Part shown: positions 1 through 4,697 of the stretch, in pieces
Layout: each line of letters starts with the position of its first letter
Position numbering within the stretch: position 1 is the first letter of the stretch
NCBI GenBank assembly: GCA_001783465.1
Contig: MFMI01000010.1
Location: 388-6,018, forward strand
Length of the DNA stretch: 5,631 nt
Direction: 5' to 3'
DNA from: Candidatus Kaiserbacteria bacterium RIFCSPLOWO2_02_FULL_54_13
Lineage (GTDB): Bacteria > Patescibacteriota > Minisyncoccia > Phycocordibacterales > Phycocordibacteraceae
Translations under genes and position numbers: made by a program
Notes under the pieces: model-generated
Databases searched by the model: none
What the model was told of the DNA's origin: nothing
Seen by the model: only the letters and a program-made list of their open reading frames with translations

Positions 1-752
1 CAAATGCCGAGGAGCGCGAAGAGGGAGAGGAGAGTGACATAGGACGTGGCCTGCGCCACGCCGGTAAGACCATGGGAGAAGTCGCCGAACCAGATTTGTT
101 TGTTAAGGATGTTCGGATTGATAATCAATATGATTGGCAGGAGATACATCCACCACTTCTTGTGTTCGGACTGGTAGAGGTAATAAAGGGAGAGAAGGAA
201 CGCGCCGAAGACATACATCGCGGCAAAAGTGGTGTTGCCGAAGGTAAAAGCGTTAGAAAGAGAGTCTTTGAAGAACCAGCCGAGCCCGTCCTTACCGAGT
301 AAGTCCAAGACCGAGTAGAGTGCGGTTGAGAGAACTATGGAGAGGATGAGTTGGTGGTGCTTTTTTTCATCATGAATGACCGCCCACAGCATGAGCATGA
401 AGAACCCGAGGGAGACGAAGTACCAGAGCCCAGTCATGCGGGTAGCCACCGACCAGAAGGTAGTGTAGAGGCTTAAGCCCAGATACCCAGAAAGGGCGAG
501 GGAGACGAAGTATATGCTAAGCGCAATAAACAGGGGGGACTTCGCGAGCAACATTGAACTGCCTTTTCTGAAGAGCCAGAGGGCGAACCCAATACCTATG
601 AGACCCGAAAAGATAATGAGGTTGAGCGAGCGAGTGGACGTTCCGTTATAGAGAAACGAGCTGTAGAGAACGAATGGGAACAGGATGAAAAAGAGATGGA
701 ATAAGTACTCAATGGACTTCCAAAAGACCGAATTCTGTGTGTCAGTAACCAT
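1..752 (-). CDS. O-antigen ligase-like polytopic membrane protein (partial, C-terminus beyond left edge)
   Basis: The minus strand is open from an ATG at 752 to the window edge and gives 250 residues with no stop. The product is very hydrophobic, with likely membrane helices near residues 15-34, 44-61, 73-90, 107-127, 136-150, 177-196, 201-213 and 235-250. Two family-like signatures are visible: FWSVATRMTGLW (99-110), resembling the SFWS-x-x-R-M-x-G loop, and FGNTTFAAMY (171-180), resembling the GNP-x-x-x-A motif of Wzy/WaaL-type proteins. Members of that family polymerise glycans or transfer them to lipid or protein acceptors outside the membrane; the substrate here is unknown. The catalytic periplasmic loop would lie in the missing part. 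No strong Shine-Dalgarno is seen, only AAAGAGA 8 bases before the ATG. It lies 147 bp downstream of the small DUF5678-like gene on the same strand. A general polysaccharide polymerase is an alternative reading. Confidence 0.66.
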   Translation of the reverse strand, partial: MVTDTQNSVFWKSIEYLFHLFFILFPFVLYSSFLYNGTSTRSLNLIIFSGLIGIGFALWLFRKGSSMLLAKSPLFIALSIYFVSLALSGYLGLSLYTTFWSVATRMTGLWYFVSLGFFMLMLWAVIHDEKKHHQLILSIVLSTALYSVLDLLGKDGLGWFFKDSLSNAFTFGNTTFAAMYVFGAFLLSLYYLYQSEHKKWWMYLLPIILIINPNILNKQIWFGDFSHGLTGVAQATSYVTLLSLFALLGI

Positions 753-899
753 GTTTAGTGTCTCTTTTTCTTTAAAGCTCGTCGCGCTTCGCGATTCCCT
801 GTTCGTCGCATCTCACTCTCTTGGGAGCGTGGCACAAAATCTATTTCAGCGACCGAAGGGACGCAGAACGAGAGAGTTGTCCCACCATGGGAATTCGCG
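753..899. other. Intergenic spacer with small GC-rich hairpins
   Basis: This 147-bp spacer separates the DUF5678-like gene from the O-antigen ligase-like gene. It contains a palindrome TCGCG-CTT-CGCGA at 782-794, an imperfect hairpin around 815-832 and TCCCA-CCA-TGGGA near 879-891. The heptamer TCGTCGC occurs twice (779-785 and 803-809), 24 bases apart. None of the hairpins is followed by a T-tract in the minus direction, so I do not call a terminator, and I see no convincing promoter. The short reading frames across it look like shadows. Confidence 0.4.
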
Positions 900-1145
900 T
901 TAGCTAGAGAACGCAACGCGCGAATGGAATGTCTTCGTGTATCCCTCGGTGCCCGGGACACAATGTTGAATGAGGAAGGTTCCGAGCGCGTGTTCTTTCT
1001 GCGTCTCGTTATACGCCTCAAGCTCCGAATCATAGGTCCCGATAACTTTTCCGCCGCTAATCACCACAAATTTACCCCCATGCTCTGCAACGAGTTTATC
1101 TTGATTTTTCTTGAATTCAAACTCTTTTTTAAGGTTTTCATTCAT
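900..1145 (-). CDS. Small DUF5678-like conserved protein (81 aa)
   Basis: An 81-residue soluble protein with no signal peptide or membrane segment. After a charged N-terminal helix (MNENLKKEFEFKKNQDKLV) comes GGKFVVISGGKVIGTYDSEL, then EAYNETQKEHALGTFLIQ and a C-terminal HSRVAF. This order, 'GK(F/Y)VVI-x-x-x-(K/E)VIG-x-Y-D ... A-x-x-E ... GTFL(I/V)Q ... SRV-x-F', matches my recollection of small DUF5678-type proteins, whose biochemical role is unknown. I chose the ATG at 1145 rather than an in-frame ATG at 1181. The longer version would begin inside the upstream terminator stem, its extra 12 residues look unrelated to the family, and a -10-like hexamer lies between the two. An AGGA abuts the ATG, too close to act as a normal Shine-Dalgarno. 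The gene starts just after the terminator of the surface-protein gene, so it is probably its own transcription unit. Confidence 0.72.
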   Translation of the reverse strand: MNENLKKEFEFKKNQDKLVAEHGGKFVVISGGKVIGTYDSELEAYNETQKEHALGTFLIQHCVPGTEGYTKTFHSRVAFSS

Positions 1146-1154
1146 TCCTATTAC

Positions 1155-1160
1155 TGTATC
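1155..1160 (-). promoter_or_regulatory. Candidate extended -10 of the DUF5678-like gene
   Basis: On the minus strand the sequence reads TGTGATACA, an extended -10 (TG-n-GATACA), ending 9 bases before the ATG at 1145. A weak -35-like TTTTGT lies 17 bases upstream and overlaps the descending arm of the upstream terminator. Transcription from this site would begin about 2-4 bases before the start codon, giving an essentially leaderless mRNA. This is pattern matching only. Confidence 0.4.
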
Positions 1161-1176
1161 ACAACCACTGATAAAC

Positions 1177-1214
1177 AACAAAACCGCCTCGCCATAAGGC
1201 GGGACGGTTTTGTT
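1177..1214 (-). terminator. Intrinsic terminator of the surface-protein gene (symmetric, possibly bidirectional)
   Basis: The two 17-nt arms, 1177-1193 and 1198-1214, pair around a 4-nt loop (1194-1197). The pairing is interrupted only by one G-U and one A-C type position. The core is GC-rich and the outer part is AAAACCG against CGGTTTT, so a T-rich run leaves the stem in both directions. On the minus strand the stem is followed by TTTTGTTGTTT. It lies 87 bp after the stop of the surface-protein gene, which it should terminate. Nothing convergent on the plus strand needs it. Confidence 0.82.
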
Positions 1215-1265
1215 CGCTAGACCAATCCTCTAGCTGGTTTTGTGCTAGGCCAATTTCCTAACTGG
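1206..1265 (-). repeat. Tandem pair of hairpin repeats in the 3' UTR
   Basis: Two diverged direct copies of about 30 nt lie head to tail: 1236-1265 (transcribed first on the minus strand) and 1206-1237. The 22-nt hairpin parts match at 17 of 22 positions. Each copy ends in ACAAAACC on the minus strand, and in the second copy this octamer is the first arm of the terminator. Each copy folds as a 6-bp stem with a 7-nt loop ending in ATTGG: GTTAGG/CCTAGC in one, GCTAGA/TCTAGC in the other. The stem differences keep pairing (G-C for A-U, U-G for C-G), which suggests an RNA structure. Confidence 0.55.
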
Positions 1266-1295
1266 AGCTTTCGCTCACTTACACCTTCAAAGTGT
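1265..1295 (-). ncRNA. 3' UTR hairpins, including a GAAA tetraloop
   Basis: Just after the surface-protein stop codon, the minus strand has ACACTT-TGA-AGGTGT (1281-1295), a 6-bp stem with one U-G pair. It is followed by GAGC-GAAA-GCTC (1265-1276), a 4-bp stem closed by a GNRA-type tetraloop. On the plus strand the first hairpin has a C-A mismatch and the second has a UUUC loop, so both are better formed in the minus-strand transcript. With the two tandem hairpins and the terminator this makes five successive stems in about 120 nt. It could be a stabilising 3' end or a processed small RNA; I cannot name a known family. Confidence 0.4.
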
Positions 1296-1300
1296 GGCTA

Positions 1301-3412
1301 CTAGTCAAACGTAGCGGTTGCTTTGAATGCGTCGAGTTCCGAGGTGTAAGAGTTGTTCGGAGTGGAGTCGGTTGAAGTCGTGCTCCATGACACACCTCCG
1401 AGGAGTGCGTGATATATCCCAGCGAGACCGGCAGCCGGAAGCTGTACGGTCGTCGTAAGGGTAAGCGTCTCACTCGTGTCTTCGTTGATCTGCCACAGAC
1501 CGGCGGCATTGAGAGTGGTGTCAGTAATGTTCTCAATACTGGCCGTGACTCCGCCGACGGTAGCTGTTCCAGCACGGTCAACCAAGATGGTGGTGTAACC
1601 AGCCGTGTTACCAGTCAGCTGGGCATCAGCCAAGGATGATACGTAGACGGTATCACCCACTGCAGTTACTTTGAACTTCAATGTGAAGGTGCCGAGGTCA
1701 TTGTCGGCGCCATCGTTTTGCAACGAAGTTCCTGTTGCTGATATGAGAGTGAGGAAGATTCCATTTGTGCGGAATTCCTGCGCCTCGCCCGTAGCCGTAC
1801 CCGACTTCTCTGTTGAATCAGAGAGCTGGTCGTTCTGCGAGTTCTCAACATCTATGTAGTCACGGTTGGTTGCGGTCACCTCGGCAAGGAGGGTATCGCC
1901 TTCGTCAAACGTGTCTGCTTCAATGTCGTTGATATCAGCGAGAACCTCAAAGTTCACGGTCTCACCTGCGTCAATAGCGAAGTCAAGGTTGTCGAAGGTC
2001 ACCGTGGCAGTAAGGACAGTGCTTGTAGTTACTGTTTCTGTGAACGTTTCGCTACCGAGCTTGAGGGTTACAGACCCTGTTACCACATCTACGTCAGCGG
2101 CGGTGCCGGTGACCGTAAGGGTTACTGGGAACTCGTCCAAGGTGACATCAGACGTACCTTCAAGCTTCAGTTTACCCTTGAGAAGCGACACATCGTCAGT
2201 GGTGATTGTGTCATCAATGACGACAATCCCTGCTACAGGAGAATCCGTGGCTATTGAGACCTTCAGTTTCGTATCGGCGCTTGTTGAGAAGCTGACGAAA
2301 TCAATAGGCACATCCATGCCGTCAATACCGTCGGTGCCTCCGGTGCTCGTATCGGTCGTCGTTACGCCGCCGCCGTCTATGAACCGAATGTTCTCAATGT
2401 CAACGGTCCATGAGTCTCCAGAGATATCTCCGGAATCAATGTTGCCGACTGCGTCTACCGCGATGTAGAGCTTCACGATTTCGCTCGCCCTGATGATGGT
2501 CGCATCACCGCTTAGAGTGATGCTCTTCGTGAAGAGGCCGGAGCTATCCTCGGTAAAGTCACTCACGTTGGCTTCGCCGACCTTCGTGCTACCGATCCAG
2601 ATAGCTACCGAATCAAGATAATCATCAAGATTATCCGAACCGGTATTCCCGGTAGCGTTGAAGCTTACCTTGACGGACTTCAGCGCGATGTCGCCATCGC
2701 TTGAGGCCTCAACGTCAGCTCCGAGAACCTTCACGTTGCTGTTGCCTTCGGAAACATCTTCGCTGTTGTACGCTCCGAGCGAACTAACATCCGAGATAGA
2801 ACCGTCGGTGCCGGCGAGAGGACCCGTCGTAGTTGTCGGGGTGCTCGTCGTGCCGCAGGCCTGTCCGGTCGTTGAGCTGAAGAGCGCGCCGGCCGCACAA
2901 CCAGGGACTGTCGTCGTAGTCGTAGTAGTCGTTGTGGTTGTGGTGCAACCAAGAGCGAACGCGGCGCGGGAGATCGGGCCGAAGTAGCCCACCGCGGGCG
3001 TGATGTTCTTAGATGCCTGCCAAGCGGCGACCGCCGCTTGCGTCTGGGTACCGAAGTAGCCAGTCGCACCGGCCGAGATTGAGAAGCCCATCGCAATGAG
3101 CGAATTCTGGAGATTGGTCACCGAAGCGCCGGTTGAGCCGATCGTGAGATTGGCCGAACCAACATCGCAGGAACCTGTCATCGTGGCCGTGCTCGTCGTC
3201 ACTGCGGTACCCGTGAGGGCCGCATTGACATTCGCAATCGTAGCCGCGTTAGCACCGAACGAAGAAAGAAGCGAGAGGATTGACTGGACCTGCGCGTCGG
3301 TCAATGTCGCCGCATGCGCTATAGGCGCGAGGGAGAGCATAGACGTCGCCATCGCGAGTCCGGTCGCTACTGCTACAACTTTCACCGTTGCTTTTGTAGT
3401 TACCATTTTCAT
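1301..3412 (-). CDS. Secreted S-layer-like surface protein with peptidoglycan-binding domain (703 aa)
   Basis: Numbering from the ATG at 3412. Residues 1-34 form a signal peptide: basic N-terminus, hydrophobic core, and an APIAHA|ATLTD cleavage site. Residues 36-68 carry an LTDAQVQSILSLLSSFGA segment that I know from many Parcubacteria exported proteins. Residues 82-156, bounded by Cys82 and Cys156, are a PG_binding_1-like domain (LQNSL, TGYFGTQTQAAV, AWQ, GYFGPISRAAF). A run of 12 threonines (157-168) and a second Cys pair in VPGC...QAC follow. The remainder, about 200-703, is Thr/Ser/Asp-rich with alternating beta-strand-like segments, consistent with tandem Ig-like or S-layer beta-sandwich domains. 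No sortase motif or C-terminal anchor helix is seen. The likely role is a cell-envelope coat bound through its N-terminal domain. A TTG at 3418 and an ATG at 3406 are alternative starts. No Shine-Dalgarno is present, and a perfect palindrome AACAATTGTT (3414-3423) abuts the start. Confidence 0.87.
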   Translation of the reverse strand: MKMVTTKATVKVVAVATGLAMATSMLSLAPIAHAATLTDAQVQSILSLLSSFGANAATIANVNAALTGTAVTTSTATMTGSCDVGSANLTIGSTGASVTNLQNSLIAMGFSISAGATGYFGTQTQAAVAAWQASKNITPAVGYFGPISRAAFALGCTTTTTTTTTTTTVPGCAAGALFSSTTGQACGTTSTPTTTTGPLAGTDGSISDVSSLGAYNSEDVSEGNSNVKVLGADVEASSDGDIALKSVKVSFNATGNTGSDNLDDYLDSVAIWIGSTKVGEANVSDFTEDSSGLFTKSITLSGDATIIRASEIVKLYIAVDAVGNIDSGDISGDSWTVDIENIRFIDGGGVTTTDTSTGGTDGIDGMDVPIDFVSFSTSADTKLKVSIATDSPVAGIVVIDDTITTDDVSLLKGKLKLEGTSDVTLDEFPVTLTVTGTAADVDVVTGSVTLKLGSETFTETVTTSTVLTATVTFDNLDFAIDAGETVNFEVLADINDIEADTFDEGDTLLAEVTATNRDYIDVENSQNDQLSDSTEKSGTATGEAQEFRTNGIFLTLISATGTSLQNDGADNDLGTFTLKFKVTAVGDTVYVSSLADAQLTGNTAGYTTILVDRAGTATVGGVTASIENITDTTLNAAGLWQINEDTSETLTLTTTVQLPAAGLAGIYHALLGGVSWSTTSTDSTPNNSYTSELDAFKATATFD
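2909..2944 (-). repeat. Polythreonine tract (12 Thr codons)
   Basis: Twelve consecutive threonine codons follow Cys156 of the surface protein. All four ACN codons are mixed, so the tract is held at the protein level and is not a simple mononucleotide or trinucleotide expansion. It probably forms a flexible, possibly O-glycosylated linker between the wall-binding domain and the beta-sandwich part. Glycosylation is inference only. Confidence 0.8.
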
Positions 3413-3535
3413 AAACAATTGTTAAGTAATTTAAGCGCACATGATAATTAAGTTGAGTGGGCACATTCACTTTCACACTACCCCACAGCACACGGTATCG
3501 ACCAGTGCACCATGGGTTAGTTGGCAAGGATTGAT

Positions 3536-3671
3536 GTCCGACACCACTTTTGCCATCGTTGTTCTTGTGCCAACTGATTTGTTGGCTACAGAACGTTCCA
3601 TCGAGTCATGTGCGTCCAGAGATTAATTTCCCGGAACAACGCATGGCACAATGGCAAAAGTGGTGTCGGAC
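3536..3671. repeat. Perfect 21-bp inverted repeat with 94-nt structured loop
   Basis: The arms 3536-3556 and 3651-3671 are exact reverse complements over 21 bases (core ACACCACTTTTGCC). The loop contains CGTTGTTC (3557-3564), complementary to GAACAACG (3634-3641). It also contains TTGTGCCA (3565-3572), complementary to TGGCACAA (3644-3651). Because of their order these two extensions of the stem cannot both nest. A third hairpin, GCCAAC-TGATTT-GTTGGC (3569-3586), overlaps the second. No clear target-site duplication flanks the arms. It could be a regulatory leader or free RNA, or a MITE-like insertion. Confidence 0.6.
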
Positions 3672-3691
3672 TATTCCGTTATCAAAGTACG

Positions 3692-3721
3692 CCCTTGTGG
3701 GGTAACGAGAACCCCGTAGGG
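3692..3721. repeat. Compound hairpin in the intergenic region
   Basis: GGGGT (3699-3703) pairs with ACCCC (3711-3715) around a 7-nt loop, and CCCT (3692-3695) pairs with AGGG (3718-3721) outside a small internal loop. No T-tract follows in either direction, so it does not look like an intrinsic terminator. It lies between the winged-helix gene stop and the 21-bp inverted repeat and could be part of the same structured RNA. Confidence 0.45.
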
Positions 3722-3767
3722 ACCTACCTAGTATATAGCCGAGAACAACGGGCTCCTATTACCAGGA

Positions 3768-3776
3768 TGTGGATAA
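3768..3776 (-). promoter_or_regulatory. Perfect DnaA-box match (TTATCCACA)
   Basis: The minus strand reads TTATCCACA, the consensus DnaA box. A related TTATCCGAA (7 of 9) lies on the plus strand at 3791-3799, so GGATAA and TTATCC form a 6-bp inverted pair 14 bases apart. There is no box cluster, clear AT-rich unwinding region or dnaA/dnaN neighbour, so an origin is not supported. It may be a DnaA regulatory or titration site, or chance. Confidence 0.35.
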
Positions 3777-3811
3777 CTCTAGCAAATGCCTTATCCGAAG
3801 TCAAAAAGCTT

Positions 3812-4594
3812 TTATACCAGAGAATACGTGCTCCAGCGGCGTTCGCCCTGCTTTAGCACTATCCCGGCCCCTATAAGGGCGAGAAGCTCGCGTTGAATAG
3901 TCTTCTCGGAAATACCGCGGATAAGTGTAGAAATGTCCTTTATGTTTGCCCTCCCTTTGTCTTTTATAACGGATAGTATGGCTTCTTTTCTGTCCTTTTG
4001 CGCCTGAGGCGCATCCGCCTTCGGCGGAATATGTCCTTTTGACCTTTCGGCAGAGTCGTTGCGGGTGACACGTTTAGTGGCGGCGACTGGGTCTTGGAGA
4101 GTCCCGCGCGAAATCACATTTTTTGCGATAGCAGAGAGTGTCGGAGCATCGTCTAAGAAGAGGCGAGGCTCTTCATACATGGCGACTTCTTGAAGCAGGA
4201 TATGAGCTTCTCTGGCGATAAGTTCAGCATTCATAGGGGAGAGGAGGCCCCCCGTACGCGCTATGGAGAGTACGCTTGAGAGGGCGAGGAGTTCGCGCGA
4301 AAGAGCCAGACGCGCGGCGCCGGAGGGTAGAATCGCCGCGTCCACGAGTCCGACTGCGATTGAGTCAATACGGTTCCTTAAGGACATTGACTCGGCAAAG
4401 GCCGGGGTGATGAGATGAATGGCCTTCGCAAGGCGTTCAGCCTTTTTATAGATAAATACTTTGCGTATGTCCTTTTCAAATACATTATTAAATATGCTTT
4501 TCTCTAAGACAAAGTCTTCATTATTTGGATGTTTCCCTTTTATTTGTGTTTGCCGTATTTCAACACTTTGTCCTATATCTTGTCCTTTTTGCAT
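3812..4594 (-). CDS. Winged-helix (DeoR-like) putative DNA-binding protein divergent from ftsK (260 aa)
   Basis: I start this at the ATG at 4594. The open frame extends to 4774, but that part overlaps ftsK and its promoter and encodes basic, non-conserved-looking sequence. Residues 31-160 are mostly helical and include FNNVFEKDIRKVFIYKKAER and LRNRIDSIAVGLVDAA, a segment I recall from Parcubacteria proteins of unknown function. Residues 161-200 form a linker. Residues 201-260 form a winged helix-turn-helix: KEAILSVIKDKG (helix 1), ANIKDISTLI (helix 2), SEKTIQRELLALIGAGI (229-245, recognition helix), then a wing LKQGERRWSTYSL. This resembles DeoR-type HTH domains. No ligand-binding or enzymatic motif is seen. 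The linker residues 190-199 are encoded by two abutting palindromes. Six AAAGGACA motifs lie on the sense strand in and just upstream of the gene. A DNA-binding regulator is likely, but its target is unknown. Confidence 0.78.
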   Translation of the reverse strand: MQKGQDIGQSVEIRQTQIKGKHPNNEDFVLEKSIFNNVFEKDIRKVFIYKKAERLAKAIHLITPAFAESMSLRNRIDSIAVGLVDAAILPSGAARLALSRELLALSSVLSIARTGGLLSPMNAELIAREAHILLQEVAMYEEPRLFLDDAPTLSAIAKNVISRGTLQDPVAATKRVTRNDSAERSKGHIPPKADAPQAQKDRKEAILSVIKDKGRANIKDISTLIRGISEKTIQRELLALIGAGIVLKQGERRWSTYSLV

Positions 4595-4622
4595 ACGTTG
4601 ATACCAGAAGTATATGTCCTTT
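3934..4622 (-). repeat. Six exact AAAGGACA motifs on the sense strand
   Basis: AAAGGACA on the minus strand lies at 3934-3941, 3991-3998, 4032-4039, 4468-4475, 4581-4588 and 4615-4622. A variant, ATAGGACA, lies at 4569-4576. All have the same orientation, and I found no exact copy elsewhere in the window. They are read in at least two frames (K-D and K-G-H/Q), so protein repetition alone does not explain them. The 4615-4622 copy abuts the predicted -10 of the gene and the 4581-4588 copy is just inside the start codon. Possible roles include an autoregulatory operator, or an oriented DNA signal. Confidence 0.55.
3999..4028. repeat. Abutting pair of 15-nt palindromes in the winged-helix gene linker
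   Basis: Two 6-3-6 palindromes lie directly side by side: TGCGCC-TGA-GGCGCA (3999-4013) and TCCGCC-TTC-GGCGGA (4014-4028). They encode about residues 190-199 (PPKADAPQAQ) between the helical domain and the winged helix, keeping the frame (30 nt, 10 codons). The same arrangement occurs in ftsK at 5346-5375. They look like copies of a dispersed GC-rich palindromic repeat family tolerated in linkers. Confidence 0.7.
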
Positions 4623-4636
4623 ACGATACAATGCAA
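4609..4636 (-). promoter_or_regulatory. Candidate promoter of the winged-helix gene
   Basis: On the minus strand TTGCAT (4631-4636) is followed after 16 bases by TATACT (4609-4614), five of six to the consensus -10. The start codon is 14 bases further on, so the leader would be about 7-8 nt with no Shine-Dalgarno. The spacer ends in an AAAGGACA motif touching the -10, which is where an operator could act. Confidence 0.45.
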
Positions 4637-4663
4637 GCTATGCGTCCGACGAACAGTGCATTG
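4629..4663. promoter_or_regulatory. Inverted repeat between the divergent promoters
   Basis: CAATGCA (4629-4635) and TGCATTG (4657-4663) are exact reverse complements, centred at 4646. Each arm overlaps the predicted -35 of one of the two divergent genes. A dimeric regulator, possibly the adjacent winged-helix protein, could bind here. Seven-base arms can also occur by chance. Confidence 0.3.
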
Positions 4664-4687
4664 AATTCGTAAGGCGGGTGTTACAAT
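4661..4687 (+). promoter_or_regulatory. Candidate ftsK promoter
   Basis: TTGAAT (4661-4666) and TACAAT (4682-4687) are separated by 15 bases, a little short. The -10 ends 10 bases before the ftsK ATG, so transcription would begin about 3-4 bases upstream of it. The purine-rich AAGGCGGG at 4671-4678 lies 19 bases before the ATG, too far to be a Shine-Dalgarno. The region is only 103 bp and is shared with the divergent winged-helix gene. Confidence 0.45.
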
Positions 4688-4697
4688 AACACACACT

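Larger units (their letters stand above)
3413..3811. other. Long structured intergenic region upstream of the surface-protein gene
   Basis: About 400 bp without a credible gene. It holds, in plus coordinates, the AT-rich approach to the surface-protein start (3413-3450), the 21-bp inverted repeat with its loop (3536-3671), a compound hairpin (3692-3721) and a perfect DnaA-box match (3768-3776). Candidate -10 hexamers on the minus strand (TATCAT near 3439-3444, TTAAAT near 3429-3434) lack a good -35, so I do not place the promoter. Reading frames at 3441-3626 and 3608-3856 on the plus strand run through the repeat arms, and the second overlaps the winged-helix gene; both look spurious. No tRNA, tmRNA, RNase P or SRP RNA signature was recognised. 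Confidence 0.5.

Noticed and set aside
45..60. CGTGGC-CTGC-GCCACG hairpin
   Set aside because: It is a 6-bp stem within conserved-looking coding sequence and lacks the 6-3-6 abutting layout of the other palindromes.
924..1220. 98-residue plus-strand frame
   Set aside because: It is antisense to the DUF5678-like gene and runs through the terminator stem, with no start signal or family resemblance.
1866..2468. 200-residue plus-strand frame inside the surface-protein gene
   Set aside because: It is antisense to a gene with clear signal peptide and domains. Its Val/Ser/Thr-rich content is what the complement of a Thr/Asp/Val-rich gene gives.
3429..3456. dif-like XerCD site
   Set aside because: Considered because ftsK is near and ATTTAA plus GCGCA strings occur, but the two arms do not align with the canonical 11-6-11 dif pattern beyond a few bases.
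3536..3671. Known structured RNAs (tmRNA, RNase P RNA, SRP RNA) or a CRISPR array
   Set aside because: None of their conserved core strings is present on either strand, and the repeat is a single inverted pair, not regularly spaced direct repeats.
3413..3811. Replication origin
   Set aside because: Only one perfect DnaA box and one weak relative are present, without an AT-rich unwinding element, box cluster or dnaA/dnaN neighbour.
3802..3813. Intrinsic terminator right after the winged-helix gene
   Set aside because: AAAAGCTTTT is a bare AT-rich palindrome with no GC stem; the transcript may continue into the structured region.
3608..3856. 82-residue plus-strand frame in the intergenic region
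   Set aside because: It includes one arm of the 21-bp inverted repeat, overlaps the 3' end of the winged-helix gene, and has no Shine-Dalgarno or recognisable motif.
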